A stretch of DNA of 64,000 bases from Nematostella vectensis (taxonomy: Eukaryota; Cnidaria; Anthozoa; Actiniaria; Edwardsiidae), in assembly GCF_932526225.1 (NCBI RefSeq), contig NW_026019277.1, forward strand, positions 21,001 through 85,000, given 5' to 3'. Under the pieces are notes generated by a model. That model had not been told where the DNA came from. It searched no databases and was given only the letters and a program-made list of their open reading frames with translations. Below, in pieces: positions 13,854 through 28,783 of the stretch (within the stretch, counting starts at the first letter, position 1; every line of letters starts with the position of its first letter). The position numbers and the translations under genes are program-made.

Positions 13854-14115
13854 AAAAAGTCCCTAGTTGATCTTACCTGGATTCGAACCCTGGCCCGTTT
13901 GCTTGAGAAGTGAAGCCCGTACAACTGAGCCATAGCGCCACTCTCGAGATATCAAGGAAAAACTACTCTATAACTTATAAGGCTGGGTAAACAAGGCTAT
14001 ACGGTAGTTACTTCTAGTTTTAAAGAGAGTGGCGCGATAGCTCAGTGGTACGGGTTTCGCTTCTCAAACAAGAGGGTCGGTGTTCGAATCAAGGTCAGAT
14101 CAACTTGGGATTTTT
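13854..14115. repeat. Head-to-head tRNA-like pair 9
   Basis: The left A box carries one change (TGGCTCAGTTG) and the left B box is intact. The right module has the degraded TGTTCGAATCA B box and T5 at 14111-14115. Confidence 0.73.
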
Positions 14116-15180
14116 CAGGGGTGTAAAGATAAGGACGTTAAGGGGACGTTTAGATAAGTAAGTTTGTGGGTGAGTTGACAGGTGTATAGGGTAACAAGAG
14201 CTGGTGAAAGGGGTACAGGGTTTCAAGGGTTGGTAATAAGGGTCAATGATATCAAGAACTAGGTCATAGGGGTGCAAGTTATGAATGAGTGAGTACACAG
14301 GGGTAAAGGGTATCAATGTCTTGGTCTTCGGGGTGCAGGTTTTAGGGGATGGTTCAAACAGGTACAGGGATTTAAGAGGTAAGTAATATTGGTACATTAT
14401 AATAATTAATAATAATAATTAATAATAATAATTAATAATAATAATTACCCTATATCCCTGAGTATCCAACCCTAATTAAGCTACACCCCTACGACCTAGC
14501 ACTAACTACGCTATACCCCTGAATACCCAACCCTAACTAAACTACACCCGTTTAACCGAGCACTTACCTACCCTATAACCCTGAGTACCCACCCCTAACT
14601 AAACTACACCCTTATATCCTAGCACTAACTAGCCTATACCCCTGAGTACCCACACCTAGCTAAGCTACACCCCTACGACTTAGCACTAACTAGCGTATAC
14701 CCCTGAATACCCAACCCTAACTAAAATACACCTCTACTACCTAGCACTAACTACCCTATACCCCTGAATACCCACCCCTAAACTAAGCTACACCCTTATG
14801 ACTTGGCTGTAACTGCCCTATACCCCTGAGTACCCACCCCAAACTAAGCTAAACCACTACGACCTAGCACTAATTACCCTATACCCATGAGCACCCACCG
14901 CTAATAAAGCTACACCCCTATGACTTAGCACTTACCACCCTATACCCCTGAGTACCAACTCCTAACTAAGCTACACCCCTATGACCTAGCACTTACTACC
15001 CTATACCCCTGCCTACCCATCCCTAACTGACCCACACCCCTATGACACCTAATCACATAACTACCCTTTATCCATGTATGACCAAGCGCTTACAAACTTG
15101 CACCCCAGTGACCATGCCATTTATATCCTGTACCCCTCTGCACCCACCCCCTAATGCCACCGTCCTTACCTTAACCCCTG

Positions 15181-15443
15181 AAAAAGTCCCTAGTTGATCT
15201 TACCTGGATTCGAACCCTGGACCGCTTGCTTAAGAAGCGAAGCCCTTACCACTGAGCCATAGCGCCACTCTCGAGATATCAAGGAAAAACTACTCTATAC
15301 CTTATATGGTTGGGTAAACAAGGCTATACGGTAGTTACTTCTAGTTTTCAAGAGAGTGGCGCGATAACTCAGTGGTACGGGCTTCGCTTCTCAAACAAGA
15401 GGGCCGGGGTTCGAATCCAGGTCAGATCAACTTTGGATTTTTT
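15181..15443. repeat. Head-to-head tRNA-like pair 10
   Basis: Left boxes are intact, with private changes in the D and anticodon regions (CCTGGACCGC, AGCCCTTACC). The right A box is TAACTCAGTGG, the B box is perfect and T6 is at 15438-15443. Confidence 0.75.
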
Positions 15444-15724
15444 CAGTGGTGTAAAGATAGGGACGTTAAGGGGACGATAAGATAAGTGAGTTTGTGGGTG
15501 AGTTGACAGGTGTATAGGGCGACAAGAGTTGGTCAAAGGGGTACAGGGTTTCAAGGGTTGGTAATAAGGGTCAATGATACCAAGAAATAGGTCATAGGGG
15601 TGCAAGTTATGAATAAGTGAGTCCACAGGGGTACAGGGTATCAATGGCTTGGTCTTGGAGGTGCAGGGTTTTAGGGGATGGTTCAAACAGGTACAGGGAT
15701 TCCAGAGCTAGGTTATATGGGTAC

Positions 15725-16849
15725 ATTATAATAATTAATAATAATAATTAATAGTAATTAATAATAGTAATAATCAATAATAATAATAATAATAATTAAT
15801 AGTTAAAAATTAATAATTAATTAATAATAATTAATAATAAATATTTAATAATACAAAATTAATAATAAAAAATTATTAATAATTATTATTAATTAATATC
15901 TAATAAATTATAATTAAAAATAATAAATAATGATTAATAATTAATAAAAAATAAAAATAAATAATAAATAATAATAATAAATAATAATTAATAATAATTA
16001 ATAATTAAGAATAATTAATAATTAATAATAATAAGTAATTAATAATTAATAATAATTGATAACTAATAATTAATAATAATAATTAATATTAATAATAACA
16101 ATTAATAATTAATAATAATAATTATTATTAATAATCAATATTACTTAATAATAATTAATAATTAATTATAATTAATAGTGATTATAATTAATTATAAAGA
16201 TCAATTCATTATATTAAATAATTATATAATTGATTATATTATAATTAATAATTAAATATATAATTAATTATAATTAATTAATTATTTTTTATTTTTTATT
16301 AATTATATACAATTAATTTTAATGATTAATTATAATTAATTAATTATATATTATATATATTATATATAAATTAAATATTATATATACATATATTATATAT
16401 ATATATATATATATTATGTAATTAACTATAATGAATTAATAATTAATTAATAATTATTTATAATTAAAAGTAAATATAATTAATAATAATTAATAATAAT
16501 AAACAAATAATAATAATATATAATAGTAGTTAATAATAATAATTAATAATAATAAAAACATAAGAAGTAATTAATAATAATTAATAATAATTGATAATTA
16601 ATAATTTATAATAAATAATAATTACGAATAATTAATAAAAACTTAATATTAATAATTAATAAATATTAATAATAAATAATGAGAAATAATTAATAAATGA
16701 TAAATAATAATTAATGAATAATAATTAATAATTAATTATAATAACTAATAATAATAATTAATAATAATAATTAATAATAAAAATTAATAATAATAATTAA
16801 TCATACTAATAATAATAATAATAATTAATAATTATAATAATTAATAATA
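15725..16849. repeat. AT-rich spacer D (internally shortened)
   Basis: Same as spacers B and C but lacking about 75 bases near its left end (one AGTTAAAATTAATTATT-type subrepeat). This largely accounts for the 3475/3488 spacing of this unit. Confidence 0.88.
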
Positions 16850-17341
16850 GCTACCCTATATCCCTGAGTATCCACCCCTAACTAAGCTACACCCCTAAGA
16901 CCTAGCACTAACTAGCCAATAACCCTGAATACTCAACCCTAACTAAAATACACCTTATGACTTGGTTGTAACTACCCTATACGCCTGAGTACCCACCTCT
17001 AACTAAGATAAACCCCTACGACCTAGCACTAACTACCCGATACCCATGAGTACCCACCGCTAACTAAGCTACACCCCTAGGACTTAGCACTAACTACCCT
17101 ATACCCCTGAGTACCAACCCCTAACTAAGCTAAACCCCTATGACCTAGCACTTACTACCCTATACCCCTGCATACCACTCCCTTACTGACCTACACCCCT
17201 ATCACACCTAATCACATAACTACCCTTTACCTATGTATGACCAAGCGCTTACCAACTTGCACCCTTGTGACCCTGCCGTTTATATCCTGTACCCCTGTGC
17301 ACCCACCTCCTAATGCCACCGTCCTTACCTTAACACTCCTG

Positions 17342-17603
17342 AAAAAGTCCCTAGTTGATCTTACCTGGATTCGAACCCTGGCCCGTTTGCTTGAGAAGTG
17401 AAGCCCGTACCACTGAGCCATAGCGCCACTCTCGAGATATCAAGGAAAAACTACTCTATAACTTATAAGGCTGGGTAAACAAGGCTATACGGTAGTTAAT
17501 TCTAGTTTTAAAGAGAGTGGCGCAATAGCTCAGTGGTACGGGTTTCGCTTCTCAAACAAGAGGGTCGGTGTTCGAATCAAGGTCAGATCAACTTGGGATT
17601 TTT
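17342..17603. repeat. Head-to-head tRNA-like pair 11
   Basis: The left module is intact. The right module begins GGCGCAATAGCTCAG, has a degraded B box and T5 at 17599-17603. It follows an AT spacer. Confidence 0.75.
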
Positions 17604-18655
17604 CAGGGGTGTAAAGATAAGGACGTTAAGGGGACGTTTAGATAAGTAAGTTTGTGGGTGAGTTGACAGGTGTATAGGGTAACAAGAGCTGGTGAAAGGG
17701 GTACAGGGTTTCAAGGGTTGGTAATAAGGGTCAATGATATCAAGAACTAGGTCATAGGGGTGCAAGTTATGAATGAGTGAGTACACAGGGGTAAAGGGTA
17801 TCAATGTCTTGGTCTTCGGGGTGCAGGTTTTAGGGGATGGTTCAAACAGGTACAGGGATTTAAGAGGTAAGTAATATTGGTACATTATAATAATTAATAA
17901 TAATAATTAATAATAATAATTACCCTATATCCCTGAGTATCCAACCCTAATTAAGCTACACCCCTACGACCTAGCACTAACTACGCTATACCCCTGAATA
18001 CCCAACCCTAACTAAACTACACCCGTTTAACCGAGCACTTACCTACCCTATAACCCTGAGTACCCACCCCTAACTAAACTACACCCTTATATCCTAGCAC
18101 TAACTAGCCTATACCCCTGAGTACCCACACCTAGCTAAGCTAAACCCCTACGACTTAGCACTAACTAGCGTATACCCCTGAATATCCAACCCTAACTAAA
18201 ATACACCTCTACTACCTAGCACTAACTACCCTATACCCCTGAATACCCACCCCTAAACTAAGCTACACCCTTATGACTTGGCTGTAACTGCCCTATACCC
18301 CTGAGTACCCACCCCAAACTAAGCTAAACCACTACGACCTAGCACTAATTACCCTATACCCATGAGCACCCACCGCTAATAAAGCTACACCCCTATGACT
18401 TAGCACTTACCACCCTATACCCCTGAGTACCAACTCCTAACTAACCTACACCCCTATGACCTAGCACTTACTACCCTATACCCCTGCCTACCCATCCCTA
18501 ACTGACCTACACCCCTATGACACCTAATCACATAACTACCCTTTACCCATGTATGACCAAGCGCTTACAAACTTGCACCCCAGTGACCATGCCATTTATA
18601 TCCTGTACCCCTCTGCACCCACCCCCTAATGCCACCGTCCTTACCTTAACCCCTG

Positions 18656-18918
18656 AAAAAGTCCCTAGTTGATCTTACCTGGATTCGAACCCTGGCCCGC
18701 TTGCTTAAGAAGCGAAGCCCGTACCACTGAGCCATAGCGCCACTCTCGGGATATCAAGGAAAAACTACTCTATACCTTATATGGTTGGGTAAACAAGGCT
18801 ATACGGTAGTTACTTCTAGTTTTCAAGAGAGTGGCGCGATAACTCAGTGGTACGGGCTTCGCTTCTCAAACAAGAGGGCCGAGGTTCGAATCCAGGTCAG
18901 ATCAACTTTGGATTTTTT
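18656..18918. repeat. Head-to-head tRNA-like pair 12
   Basis: The left module is intact. The right A box is TAACTCAGTGG, the B box GGTTCGAATCC is intact and T6 is at 18913-18918. This is the 3.55-kb counterpart of pair 8 but without its B-box damage. Confidence 0.75.
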
Positions 18919-19199
18919 CAGTGGTGTAAAGATAGGGACGTTAAGGGGACGATAAGATAAGTGAGTTTGTGGGTGAGTTGACAGGTGTATAGGGCGACAA
19001 GAGTTGGTCAAAGGGGTACAGGGTTTCAAGGGTTGGTAATAAGGGTCAATGATACCAAGAAATAGGTCATAGGGGTGCAAGTTATGAATAAGTGAGTCCA
19101 CAGGGGTACAGGGTATCAATGGCTTGGTCTTGGAGGTGCAGGATTTTAGGGGATGGTTCAAACAGGTACAGGGATTCAAGAGCTAGGTTATATGGGTAC

Positions 19200-20403
19200 A
19201 TTATAATAATTAATAATAATAATCAATAGTAATTAATAATAGTAATAATCAATAATAATAATAATAATAATTAATAGTTAAAAATTAATAATTAATTAAT
19301 AATAATTAATAGTTAAAATTAATTATTAATTAATAATATTTAATATTTAAAAATTAATAATTAATTAATAATAATTAATAATAAATATTTAATAATACAA
19401 AATTAATAATAAAAAATTATTAATAATTATTATTAATTAATATCTAATAAATTATAATTAAAAATAATAAATAATGATTAATATATAATAAAAAATAATA
19501 ATAAATAATAAATAATAATAATAAATAATAATTAATAATAATTAATAATTAAGAATAATTAATAATTAATAATAATAAGTAATTAATAATTAATAATAAT
19601 TGATAACTAATAATTAATAATAATAATTAATATTAATAATAACAATTAATAATTAATAATAATAATTATTATTAATAATCAATATTACTTAATAATAATT
19701 AATAATTAATTATAATTAATAGTGATTATAATTAATTATAAAGATCAATTCATTATATTAAATAATTATATAATTGATTATATTATAATTAATAATTAAA
19801 TATATAATTAATTATAATTAATTAATTATTTTTTATTTTTTATTAATTATATACATTTAATTATAATTATTAATTATAATTAATTAATTATATATTATAT
19901 ATATTATATATAAATTAAATATTATATATACATATATTATATATATATATATATATATTATGTAATTAACTATAATGAATTAATAATTAAATAATATTTA
20001 TTTATAATTAAAAGTAAATATAATTAATAATAATTAATAATAATAAACAAATAATAATAATATATAATAGTAGTTAATAATAATAATTAATAATAATAAA
20101 AACATAAGAAGTAATTAATAATAATTAATAATAATTAATATTAATTGATAATTAATAATTAATAATAAATAATAATTACGAATAATTAATAAAAACTTAA
20201 TATTAATAATTAATAAATATTAATAATAAATAATGAGAAATAATTAATAAATGATAAATAATAATTAATGAATAATAATTAATAATTAATTATAATAACT
20301 AATAATAATAATTAATAATAATAATTAATAATAAAAATTAATAATAATAATTAATCATACTAATAATAATAATAATAATTAATAATTATAATAATTAATA
20401 ATA
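19200..20403. repeat. AT-rich spacer E
   Basis: Full-length spacer with (TA)n core near 19885-19960. Small indels distinguish it from spacers B and C. No gene seen. Confidence 0.9.
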
Positions 20404-20895
20404 GCTACCCTATATCCCTGAGTATCCACCCCTAACTAAGCTACACCCCTAAGACCTAGCACTAACTAGCCAATACCCCTGAGTACTCAACCCTAACTAA
20501 ACTACACCTTATGACTTGGTTGTAACTACCCTATACGCCTGAGTACCCACCTCTAACTAAGATAAACCCCTACGACCTAGCACTAACTACCCGATACCCA
20601 TGAGTACCCACCGCTAACTAAGCTACACCCCTAGGAATTAGCACTAACTACCCTATACCCCTGAGTACCAACCCCTAACTAAGCTAAACCCCTATGACCT
20701 AGCACTTACTACCCTATACCCCTGCATACCACTCCCTTACTGACCTACACCCCTATCACACCTAATCACATAACTACCCTTTACCTATGTATGACCAAGC
20801 GCTTACCAACTTGCACCCTTGTGACCCTGCCGTTTATATCCTGTACCCCTGTGCACCCACCTCCTAATGCCACCGTCCTTACCTTAACACTCCTG

Positions 20896-21157
20896 AAAAA
20901 GTCCCTAGTTGATCTTACCTGGATTCGAACCCTGGCCCGTTTGCTTGAGAAGTGAAGCCCGTACCACTGAGCCATAGCGCCACTCACGAGATATCAAGGA
21001 AAAACTACTCTATAACTTATAAGGCTGGGTAAACAAGGCTATACGGTAGTTACTTCTAGTTTTAAAGAGAGTGGCGCGATAGCTCAGTGGTACGGGTTTC
21101 GCTTCTCAAACAAGAGGGTCGGTGTTCGAATCAAGGTCAGATCAACTTGGGATTTTT
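20896..21157. repeat. Head-to-head tRNA-like pair 13
   Basis: The left module is intact; a change at the linker edge (CACTCACGAG) removes the usual XhoI-like CTCGAG. The right B box is of the degraded class, with T5 at 21153-21157. Confidence 0.75.
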
Positions 21158-22210
21158 CAGGGGTGTAAAGATAATGACGTTAAGGGGACGTTTAGATAAG
21201 TAAGTTTGTGGGTGAGTTGACAGGTGTATAGGGTAACAAGAGCTGGTGAAAGGGGTACAGGGTTTCAAGGGTTGGTAATAAGGGTCAATGATATCAAGAA
21301 CTAGGTCATAGGGGTGCAAGTTATGAATGAGTGAGTACACAGGGGTAAAGGGTATCAATGTCTTGGTCTTCGGGGTGCAGGTTTTAGGGGATGGTTCAAA
21401 CAGGTACAGGGATTTAAGAGGTAAGTAATATTGGTACATTATAATAATTAATAATAATAATTAATAATAATAATTACCCTATATCCCTGAGTATCCAACC
21501 CTAATTAAGCTACACCCCTACGACCTAGCACTAACTACGCTATACCCCTGAATACCCAACCCTAACTAAACTACACCCGTATAACCGAGCACTTACCTAC
21601 CCTATAACCCTGAGTACCCACCCCTAACTAAACTACACCCCTATGTCCTAGCACTAACTAGCCTATACCCCTGAGTACCCACACCTAGCTAAGCTACACC
21701 CATACGACTTAGCACTAACTACCGTATACCCCTGAATACCCAACCCTAGCTAAAATACACCTCTACTTTATAGCACTAACTACCCTATACCCCTGAATAC
21801 CCACCCCTAAACTAAGCTACACCCTTATGACTTGGCTGTAACTGCCCTATACCCCTGAGTACCCACCCCAAACTAAGCTAAACCCCTACGACCTAGCACT
21901 AACTACCCTATACCCATGAGCACCCACCGCTAATTAAGCTACACCCCTATGACTTAGCACTTACCACCCTATACCCCTGAGTACCAACCCCTAAAGAAGC
22001 TACACCCTATGACCCAGCACTTACTACCCTATACCCCTGCCTACCCATCCCTAACTGACCAAAACCCCTATGACACCTAATCACATAACTACCCTTTACC
22101 CATGTATGACCAAGCGCTTACAAACTTGCACCCCAGTGACCATGCCATTTATATCCTGTACCCCTCTGCACCCACCCCCTAATGCCAACGTCCTTACCTT
22201 AACACCCCTG

Positions 22211-22473
22211 AAAAAGTCACTAGTTGATCTTACCTGGATTCGAACCCTGGCCCGCTTGCTTAAGAAGCGAAGCCCGTACCACTGAGCCATAGCGTCACTC
22301 TCGAGATATCAAGGAAAAACTACTCTATACCTTATATGGTTGGGTAAACAAGGCTATACGGTAGTTACTTCTAGTTTTCAAGAGAGTGGCGCGATAGCTC
22401 AGTGGTACGGGCTTCGCTTCTCAAACAAGAGGGCCGGGGTTCGAATACAGGTCAGATCAACTTTGGATTTTTT
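22211..22473. repeat. Head-to-head tRNA-like pair 14
   Basis: The left module is intact. The right A box is perfect, but the B box has a C-to-A change (GGTTCGAATAC) that is shared with the copy 6310 bases downstream (pair 18). T6 is at 22468-22473. Confidence 0.75.
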
Positions 22474-23651
22474 CAGTGGTGTAAAGATAGGGACGTTAAG
22501 GGGACGATAAGATAAGTGAGTTTGTGGGTGAGTTGACAGGTGTATAGGGCGACAAGAGTTGGTCAAAGGGGTACAGGGTTTCAAGGGTTGGTAATAAGGG
22601 TCAATGATACCAAGAACTAGGTCATAGGGGTGCAAGTTATGAATGAGTGAGTACACAGGGGTACAGGGTATTAATGGCTTGGTCTTGGAGGTGCAGGGTT
22701 TTAGGGGATGGTTCAAACAGGTACAGTGATTCAAGGGCTAGGTAATATGGGTACATTATAATAATTAATAATAATAATTAATAATAATAGCTACCCTATA
22801 TCCTCGAGTATCCACCCCTAATTAAGCTACACCCTTACGACCTAACACTAACTACGCTATACTCATGAATACCTACCCCTAACTGAGCTTTACCCCTACG
22901 ACATAGCAATAACTACACTTTACCCCTGAGTCCCCAACCCTTGCTAAGCTTACACACCTCTGACGTAGCACTAACTACCCTATACCCCTGAATACCCAAC
23001 CCTAACTAAACTACACCCGTATAACCGAGCACTTACCTACCCTATAACCATGAGTATCCACCCCTAACTAAACTACACCCTTATATCCTAGCACTAACTA
23101 GCCTATACCCCTTAGTACCCACACCTATCTAAGCTACACCCCTACGACTTAGCACTAACTAGCGTATACCCCTGAATACCCAACCCTAACTAAAATACAC
23201 CTCTACTTTATAGCACTAACTACCCTATACCCCTGAATACCCACCCCTAAACTAAGCTACACCCTTATGACTTGGCTGTAACTGCCCTATACCCCTGAGT
23301 ACCCACCTCTAACTAAGATAAACCCCTACGACCTAGCACTAACTACCCGATACCCATGAGTACCCACCGCTAACTAAGCTACACCCCTAGGACTTAGCAC
23401 TAACTACCCTATACCCCTGAGTACCAACCCCTAACTAAGCTACACCCCTATGACCTAGCACTTACTACCCTATACCCCTGCCTACCCATCCCTAACTGAC
23501 CTACACCCCTATGACACCTAATCACATAACTACCCTTTACCCATGTATGACCAAGCGCTTACAAACTTGCACCCCAGTGACCATGCCATTTATATCCTGT
23601 ACCCCTCTGCACCCACCCCCTAATGCCACCGTCCTTACCTTAACACCCCTG

Positions 23652-23914
23652 AAAAAGTCCCTAGTTGATCTTACCTGGATTCGAACCCTGGCCCGTTTGC
23701 TTGAGAAGCGAAGCCCGTACCACTGAGCCTTTGCGCCACTCTCGAGATATCAAGGAAAAACTACTCTATACCTTATATGGATGGGGAAACAAGGCTATAC
23801 GTTAGTTACTTCTAGTTTTCAAGAGAGTGGCGCGATAGCTCAGTGGTACGGGCTTCGCTTCTCAAACAAGAGGGCCCGGGTTCGAATCCAGGTCAGATCA
23901 ACTTGGGATTTTTT
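23652..23914. repeat. Head-to-head tRNA-like pair 15
   Basis: The right module has perfect A and B boxes and T6 at 23909-23914. The left module has a perfect B box and the GCCTTTGCG A-box variant. Confidence 0.76.
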
Positions 23915-24967
23915 CAGTGGTGTAAAGATAAGGACGTTAAGGGGACGTCAAAATAAGTGAGATTGTGGGTGAGTTGACAGGTGTATAGGGCAACAAGAGT
24001 TGGTCAAAGGGGTACAGGGTTTCAGGGGTTGGTAATAAGGGTCAATGATATCAAGAACTAGGTCATAGGGGTGCACGTTATGAATGAGTGAGTACACAGG
24101 GGTACAGGGTATCAATGTCTTGGTCTTCGGGGTGCAGGTTTTAGGGGATGGTTCAAACAGGTACAGGGATTTAAGAGGTAAGTAATATTGGTACATTATA
24201 ATAATTAATAATAATAATTAATAATAATAATTACCCTATATCCCTGAGTATCCAACCCTAATTAAGCTACACCCCTACGACCTAGCACTAACTACGCTAT
24301 ACCCCTGAATACCCAACCCTAACTAAACTACACCCGTTTAACCGAGCACTTACCTACCCTATAACCCTGAGTACCCACCCCTAACTAAACTACACCCTTA
24401 TATCCTAGCACTAACTAGCCTATACCCCTGAGTACCCACACCTAGCTAAGCTACACCCCTACGACTTAGCACTAACTAGCGTATACCCCTGAATACCCAA
24501 CCCTAACTAAAATACACCTCTACTACCTAGCACTAACTACCCTATACCCCTGAATACCCACCCCTAAACTAAGCTACACCCTTATGACTTGGCTGTAACT
24601 GCCCTATACCCCTGAGTACCCACCCCAAACTAAGCTAAACCACTACGACCTAGCACTAATTACCCTATACCCATGAGCACCCACCGCTAATAAAGCTACA
24701 CCCCTATGACTTAGCACTTACAACCCTATACCCCTGAGTACCAACTCCTAACTAACCTACACCCCTATGACCTAGCACTTACTACCCTATACCCCTGCCT
24801 ACCCATCCCTAACTGACCTACACCCTTATGACACCTAATCACATAACTACCCTTAAACCCATGTATGACCAAGCGCTTACAAACTTGCACCCCAGTGACC
24901 ATGCCATTTATATCCTGTACCCCTCTGCACCCACCCCCTAATGCCACCGTCCTTACCTTAACCCCTG

Positions 24968-25230
24968 AAAAAGTCCCTAGTTGATCTTACCTGGATTCGA
25001 ACCCTGGCCCGCTTGCTTAAGAAGCGAAGCCCGTACCACTGAGCCATAGCGCCACTCTCGAGATATCAAGGAAAAACTACTCTATACCTTATATGGTTGG
25101 GTAAACAAGGCTATACGGTAGTTACTTCTAGTTTTCAAGAGAGTGGCGCGATAACTCAGTGGTACGGGCTTCGCTTCTCAAACAAGAGGGCCGGGGTTCG
25201 AATCCAGGTCAGATCAACTTTGGATTTTTT
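24968..25230. repeat. Head-to-head tRNA-like pair 16
   Basis: The left module is intact. The right A box is TAACTCAGTGG, the B box is perfect and T6 is at 25225-25230. An AT-rich spacer begins ~280 bases downstream. Confidence 0.75.
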
Positions 25231-25511
25231 CAGTGGTGTAAAGATAGGGACGTTAAGGGGACGATAAGATAAGTGAGTTTGTGGGTGAGTTGACAGGTGT
25301 ATAGGGCGACAAGAGTTGGTCAAAGGGGTACAGGGTTTCAAGGGTTGGTAATAAGGGTCAATGATACCAAGAAATAGGTCATAGGGGTGCAAGTTATGAA
25401 TAAGTGAGTCCACAGGGGTACAGGGTATCAATGGCTTGGTCTTGGAGGTGCAGGGTTTTAGGGGATGGTTCAAACAGGTACAGGGATTCGAGAGCTAGGT
25501 TATATGGGTAC

Positions 25512-26713
25512 ATTATAATAATTAATAATAATAATTAATAGTAATTAATAATAGTAATAATCAATAATAATAATAATAATAATTAATAGTTAAAAATTAA
25601 TAATTAATTAATAATAATTAATAGTTAAAATTAATTATTAATTAATATTATTTAATATTTAAAAATTAATAATTAATTAATAATAATTAATAATAAATAT
25701 TTAATAATACAAAATTAATAATAAAAAATTATTAATAATTATTATTAATTAATATCTAATAAATTATAATTAAAAATAATAAATAATGATTAATAATTAA
25801 TAAAAAATAATAATAAATAATAAATAATAATAATAATAAATAATAATTGATAATAATTAATAATTAAGAATAATTAATAATTAATAATAATAAGTAATTA
25901 ATAATTAATAATAATTGATAACTAATAATTAATAATAATAATTAATATTAATAATAACAATTAATAATTAATAATAATAATTATTATTAATAATCAATAT
26001 AACTTAATAATAATTAATAATTAATTATAATTAATAGTGATTATAATTAATTGTAAAGATCAATTTATTATATTAAATAATTATATAATTGAATATATTA
26101 TAATTAATAATTAAATATATAATTAATTATAATTAATTAATTATTTTTTATTTTTTATTAATTATATACAATTATTATAATTATTAATTATAATTAATTA
26201 ATTATATATTATATATATTATATATAAATTAAATATTATATATACATATATTATATATATATATATATTATGTAAATAACTATAATGAATTAATAATCAA
26301 TTAATAATTATTTATAATTAAAAGTAAATATAATTAATAATAATGAATAATAATAAACAAATAATAATAATATATAATAGTAGTTAATAATAATAATTAA
26401 TAATAATAAAAACATAAGAAGTAATTAATAATAATTAATAATAATTAATAATAATTGATAATTAATAATTAATAATAAATAATAATTACGAATAATTAAT
26501 AAAAACTTAATATTAATAATTAATAAATATTAATAATAAATAATGAGAAATAATTAATAAATGATAAATAATAATTAATGAATAATAATTAATAATTAAT
26601 TATAATAACTAATAATAATAATTAATAATAATAATTAATAATAAAAATTAATAATAATAATTAATCATACTAATAATAATAATAATAATTAATAATTATA
26701 ATAATTAATAATA
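25512..26713. repeat. AT-rich spacer F
   Basis: Full-length spacer, the 6310-base counterpart of spacer E, with the (TA)n core near 26195-26270. Confidence 0.9.
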
Positions 26714-27205
26714 GCTACCCTATATCCCTGAGTATCCACCCCTAACTAAGCTACACCCCTAAGATCTAGCACTAACTAGCCAATACCCCTGAATACTCAA
26801 CCCTAACTAAACTACACCTTATGACTTGGTTGTAACTACCCTATACGCCTGAGTACCCACCTCTAACTAAGATAAACCCCTACGACCTAGCACTAACTAC
26901 CCGATACCCATGAGTACCCACCGCTAACTAAGCTACACCCCTAGGACTTAGCACTAACTACCCTATACCCCTGAGTACCAACCCCTAACTAAGCTAAACC
27001 CCTATGACCTAGCACTTACTACCCTATACCCCTGCATACCACTCCCTTACTGACCTACACCCCTATCACACCTAATCACATAACTACCCTTTACCTATGT
27101 ATGACCAAGCGCTTACCAACTTGCACCCTTGTGACCCTGCCGTTTATATCCTGTACCCCTGTGCACCCACCTCCTAATGCCACCGTCCTTACCTTAACAC
27201 TCCTG

Positions 27206-27467
27206 AAAAAGTCCCTAGTTGATCTTACCTGGATTCGAACCCTGGCCCGTTTGCTTGAGAAGTGAAGCCCGTACCACTGAGCCATAGCGCCACTCTCGAG
27301 ATATCAAGGAAAAACTACTCTATAACTTATAAGGCTGGGTAAACAAGGCTATACGGTAGTTACTTCTAGTTTTAAAGAGAGTGGCGCGATAGCTCAGTGG
27401 TACGGGTTTCGCTTCTCAAACAAGAGGGTCGGTGTTCGAATCGAAGTCAGATCAACTTGGGATTTTT
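27206..27467. repeat. Head-to-head tRNA-like pair 17
   Basis: This is the 6310-base duplicate of pair 13. The left module is intact; the right B box is degraded with a private TCGAAG tail. T5 is at 27463-27467. Confidence 0.75.
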
Positions 27468-28520
27468 CAGTGGTGTAAAGATAAGGACGTTAAGGGGACG
27501 TTTAGATAAGTAAGTTTGTGGGTGAGTTGACAGGTGTATAGGGTAACAAGAGCTGGTGAAAGGGGTACAGGGTTTCAAGGGTTGGTAATAAGGGTCAATG
27601 ATATCAAGAACTAGGTAATAGGGGTGCAAGTTATGAATGAGTGAGTACACAGGGGTAAAGGGTATCAATGTCTTGGTCTTCGGGGTGCAGGTTTTAGGGG
27701 ATGGTTCAAACAGGTACAGGGATTTAAGAGGTAAGTAATATTGGTACATTATAATAATTAATAATAATAATTAATAATAATAATTACCCTATATCCCTGA
27801 GTATCCAACCCTAATTAAGCTACACCCCTACGACCTAGCACTAACTACGCTATACCCCTGAATACCCAACCCTAACTAAACTACACCCGTATAACCGAGC
27901 ACTTACCTACCCTATAACCCTGAGTACCCACCCCTAACTAAACTACACCCCTATGTCCCAGCACTAACTAGCCTATACCCCTGAGTACCCACACCTAGCT
28001 AAGCTACACCCATACGACTTGTCACTAACTACCGTATACCCCTGAATACCCAACCCTAGCTAAAATACACCTCTACTTTATAGCACTAACTACCCTATAC
28101 CCCTGAATACCCACCCCTAAACTAAGCTACACCCTTATGACTTGGCTGTAACTGCCCTATACCCCTGAGTACCCACCCCAAACTAAGCTAAACCCCTACG
28201 ACCCAGCACTAACTACCCTATACCCATGAGCACCCACCGCTAATTAAGCTACACCCCTATGACTTAGCACTTACCACCCTATACCCCTGAGTACCAACCC
28301 CTAAAGAAGCTACACCCTATGACCCAGCACTTACTACCCTATACCCCTGCCTACCCATCCCTAACTGACCTAAACCCCTATGACACCTAATCACATAACT
28401 ACCCTTTACCCATGTATGACCAAGCGCTTACAAACTTGCACCCCAATGACCATGCCATTTATATCCTGTACCCCTCTGCACCCACCCCCTAATGCCAACG
28501 TCCTTACCTTAACACCCCTG

Positions 28521-28783
28521 AAAAAGTCCCTAGTTGATCTTACCTGGATTCGAACCCTGGCCCGCTTGCTTAAGAAGCGAAGCCCGTACCACTGAGCCAT
28601 AGCGCCACTCTCGAGATATCAAGGAAAAACTACTCTATACCTTATATGGTTGGGTAAACAAGGCTATACGGTAGTTACTTCTAGTTTTCAAGAGAGTGGC
28701 GCGATAGCTCAGTGGTACGGGCTTCGCTTCTCAAACAAGAGGGCCGGGGTTCGAATACAGGTCAGATCAACTTTGGATTTTTT
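28521..28783. repeat. Head-to-head tRNA-like pair 18
   Basis: This is the 6310-base duplicate of pair 14 and keeps its private B-box change GGTTCGAATAC. The right A box is perfect and T6 is at 28778-28783. Confidence 0.75.

Larger units (their letters stand above)
8616..22210. repeat. Higher-order satellite array, period about 3.55 kb
   Basis: Four near-identical composite units each contain an AT-rich spacer, a C-rich tract, a tRNA-like pair with a defective right B box, a G-rich arm, a second C-rich tract, a second pair and another G-rich arm. Corresponding pairs start at 10304, 13854, 17342 and 20896 (spacings 3550, 3488, 3554), and at 8072, 11618, 15181, 18656 and 22211 (3546, 3563, 3475, 3555). 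The 3475/3488 spacings reflect a shortened spacer in the third unit. Low divergence between copies implies recent unequal exchange or gene conversion. Confidence 0.9.
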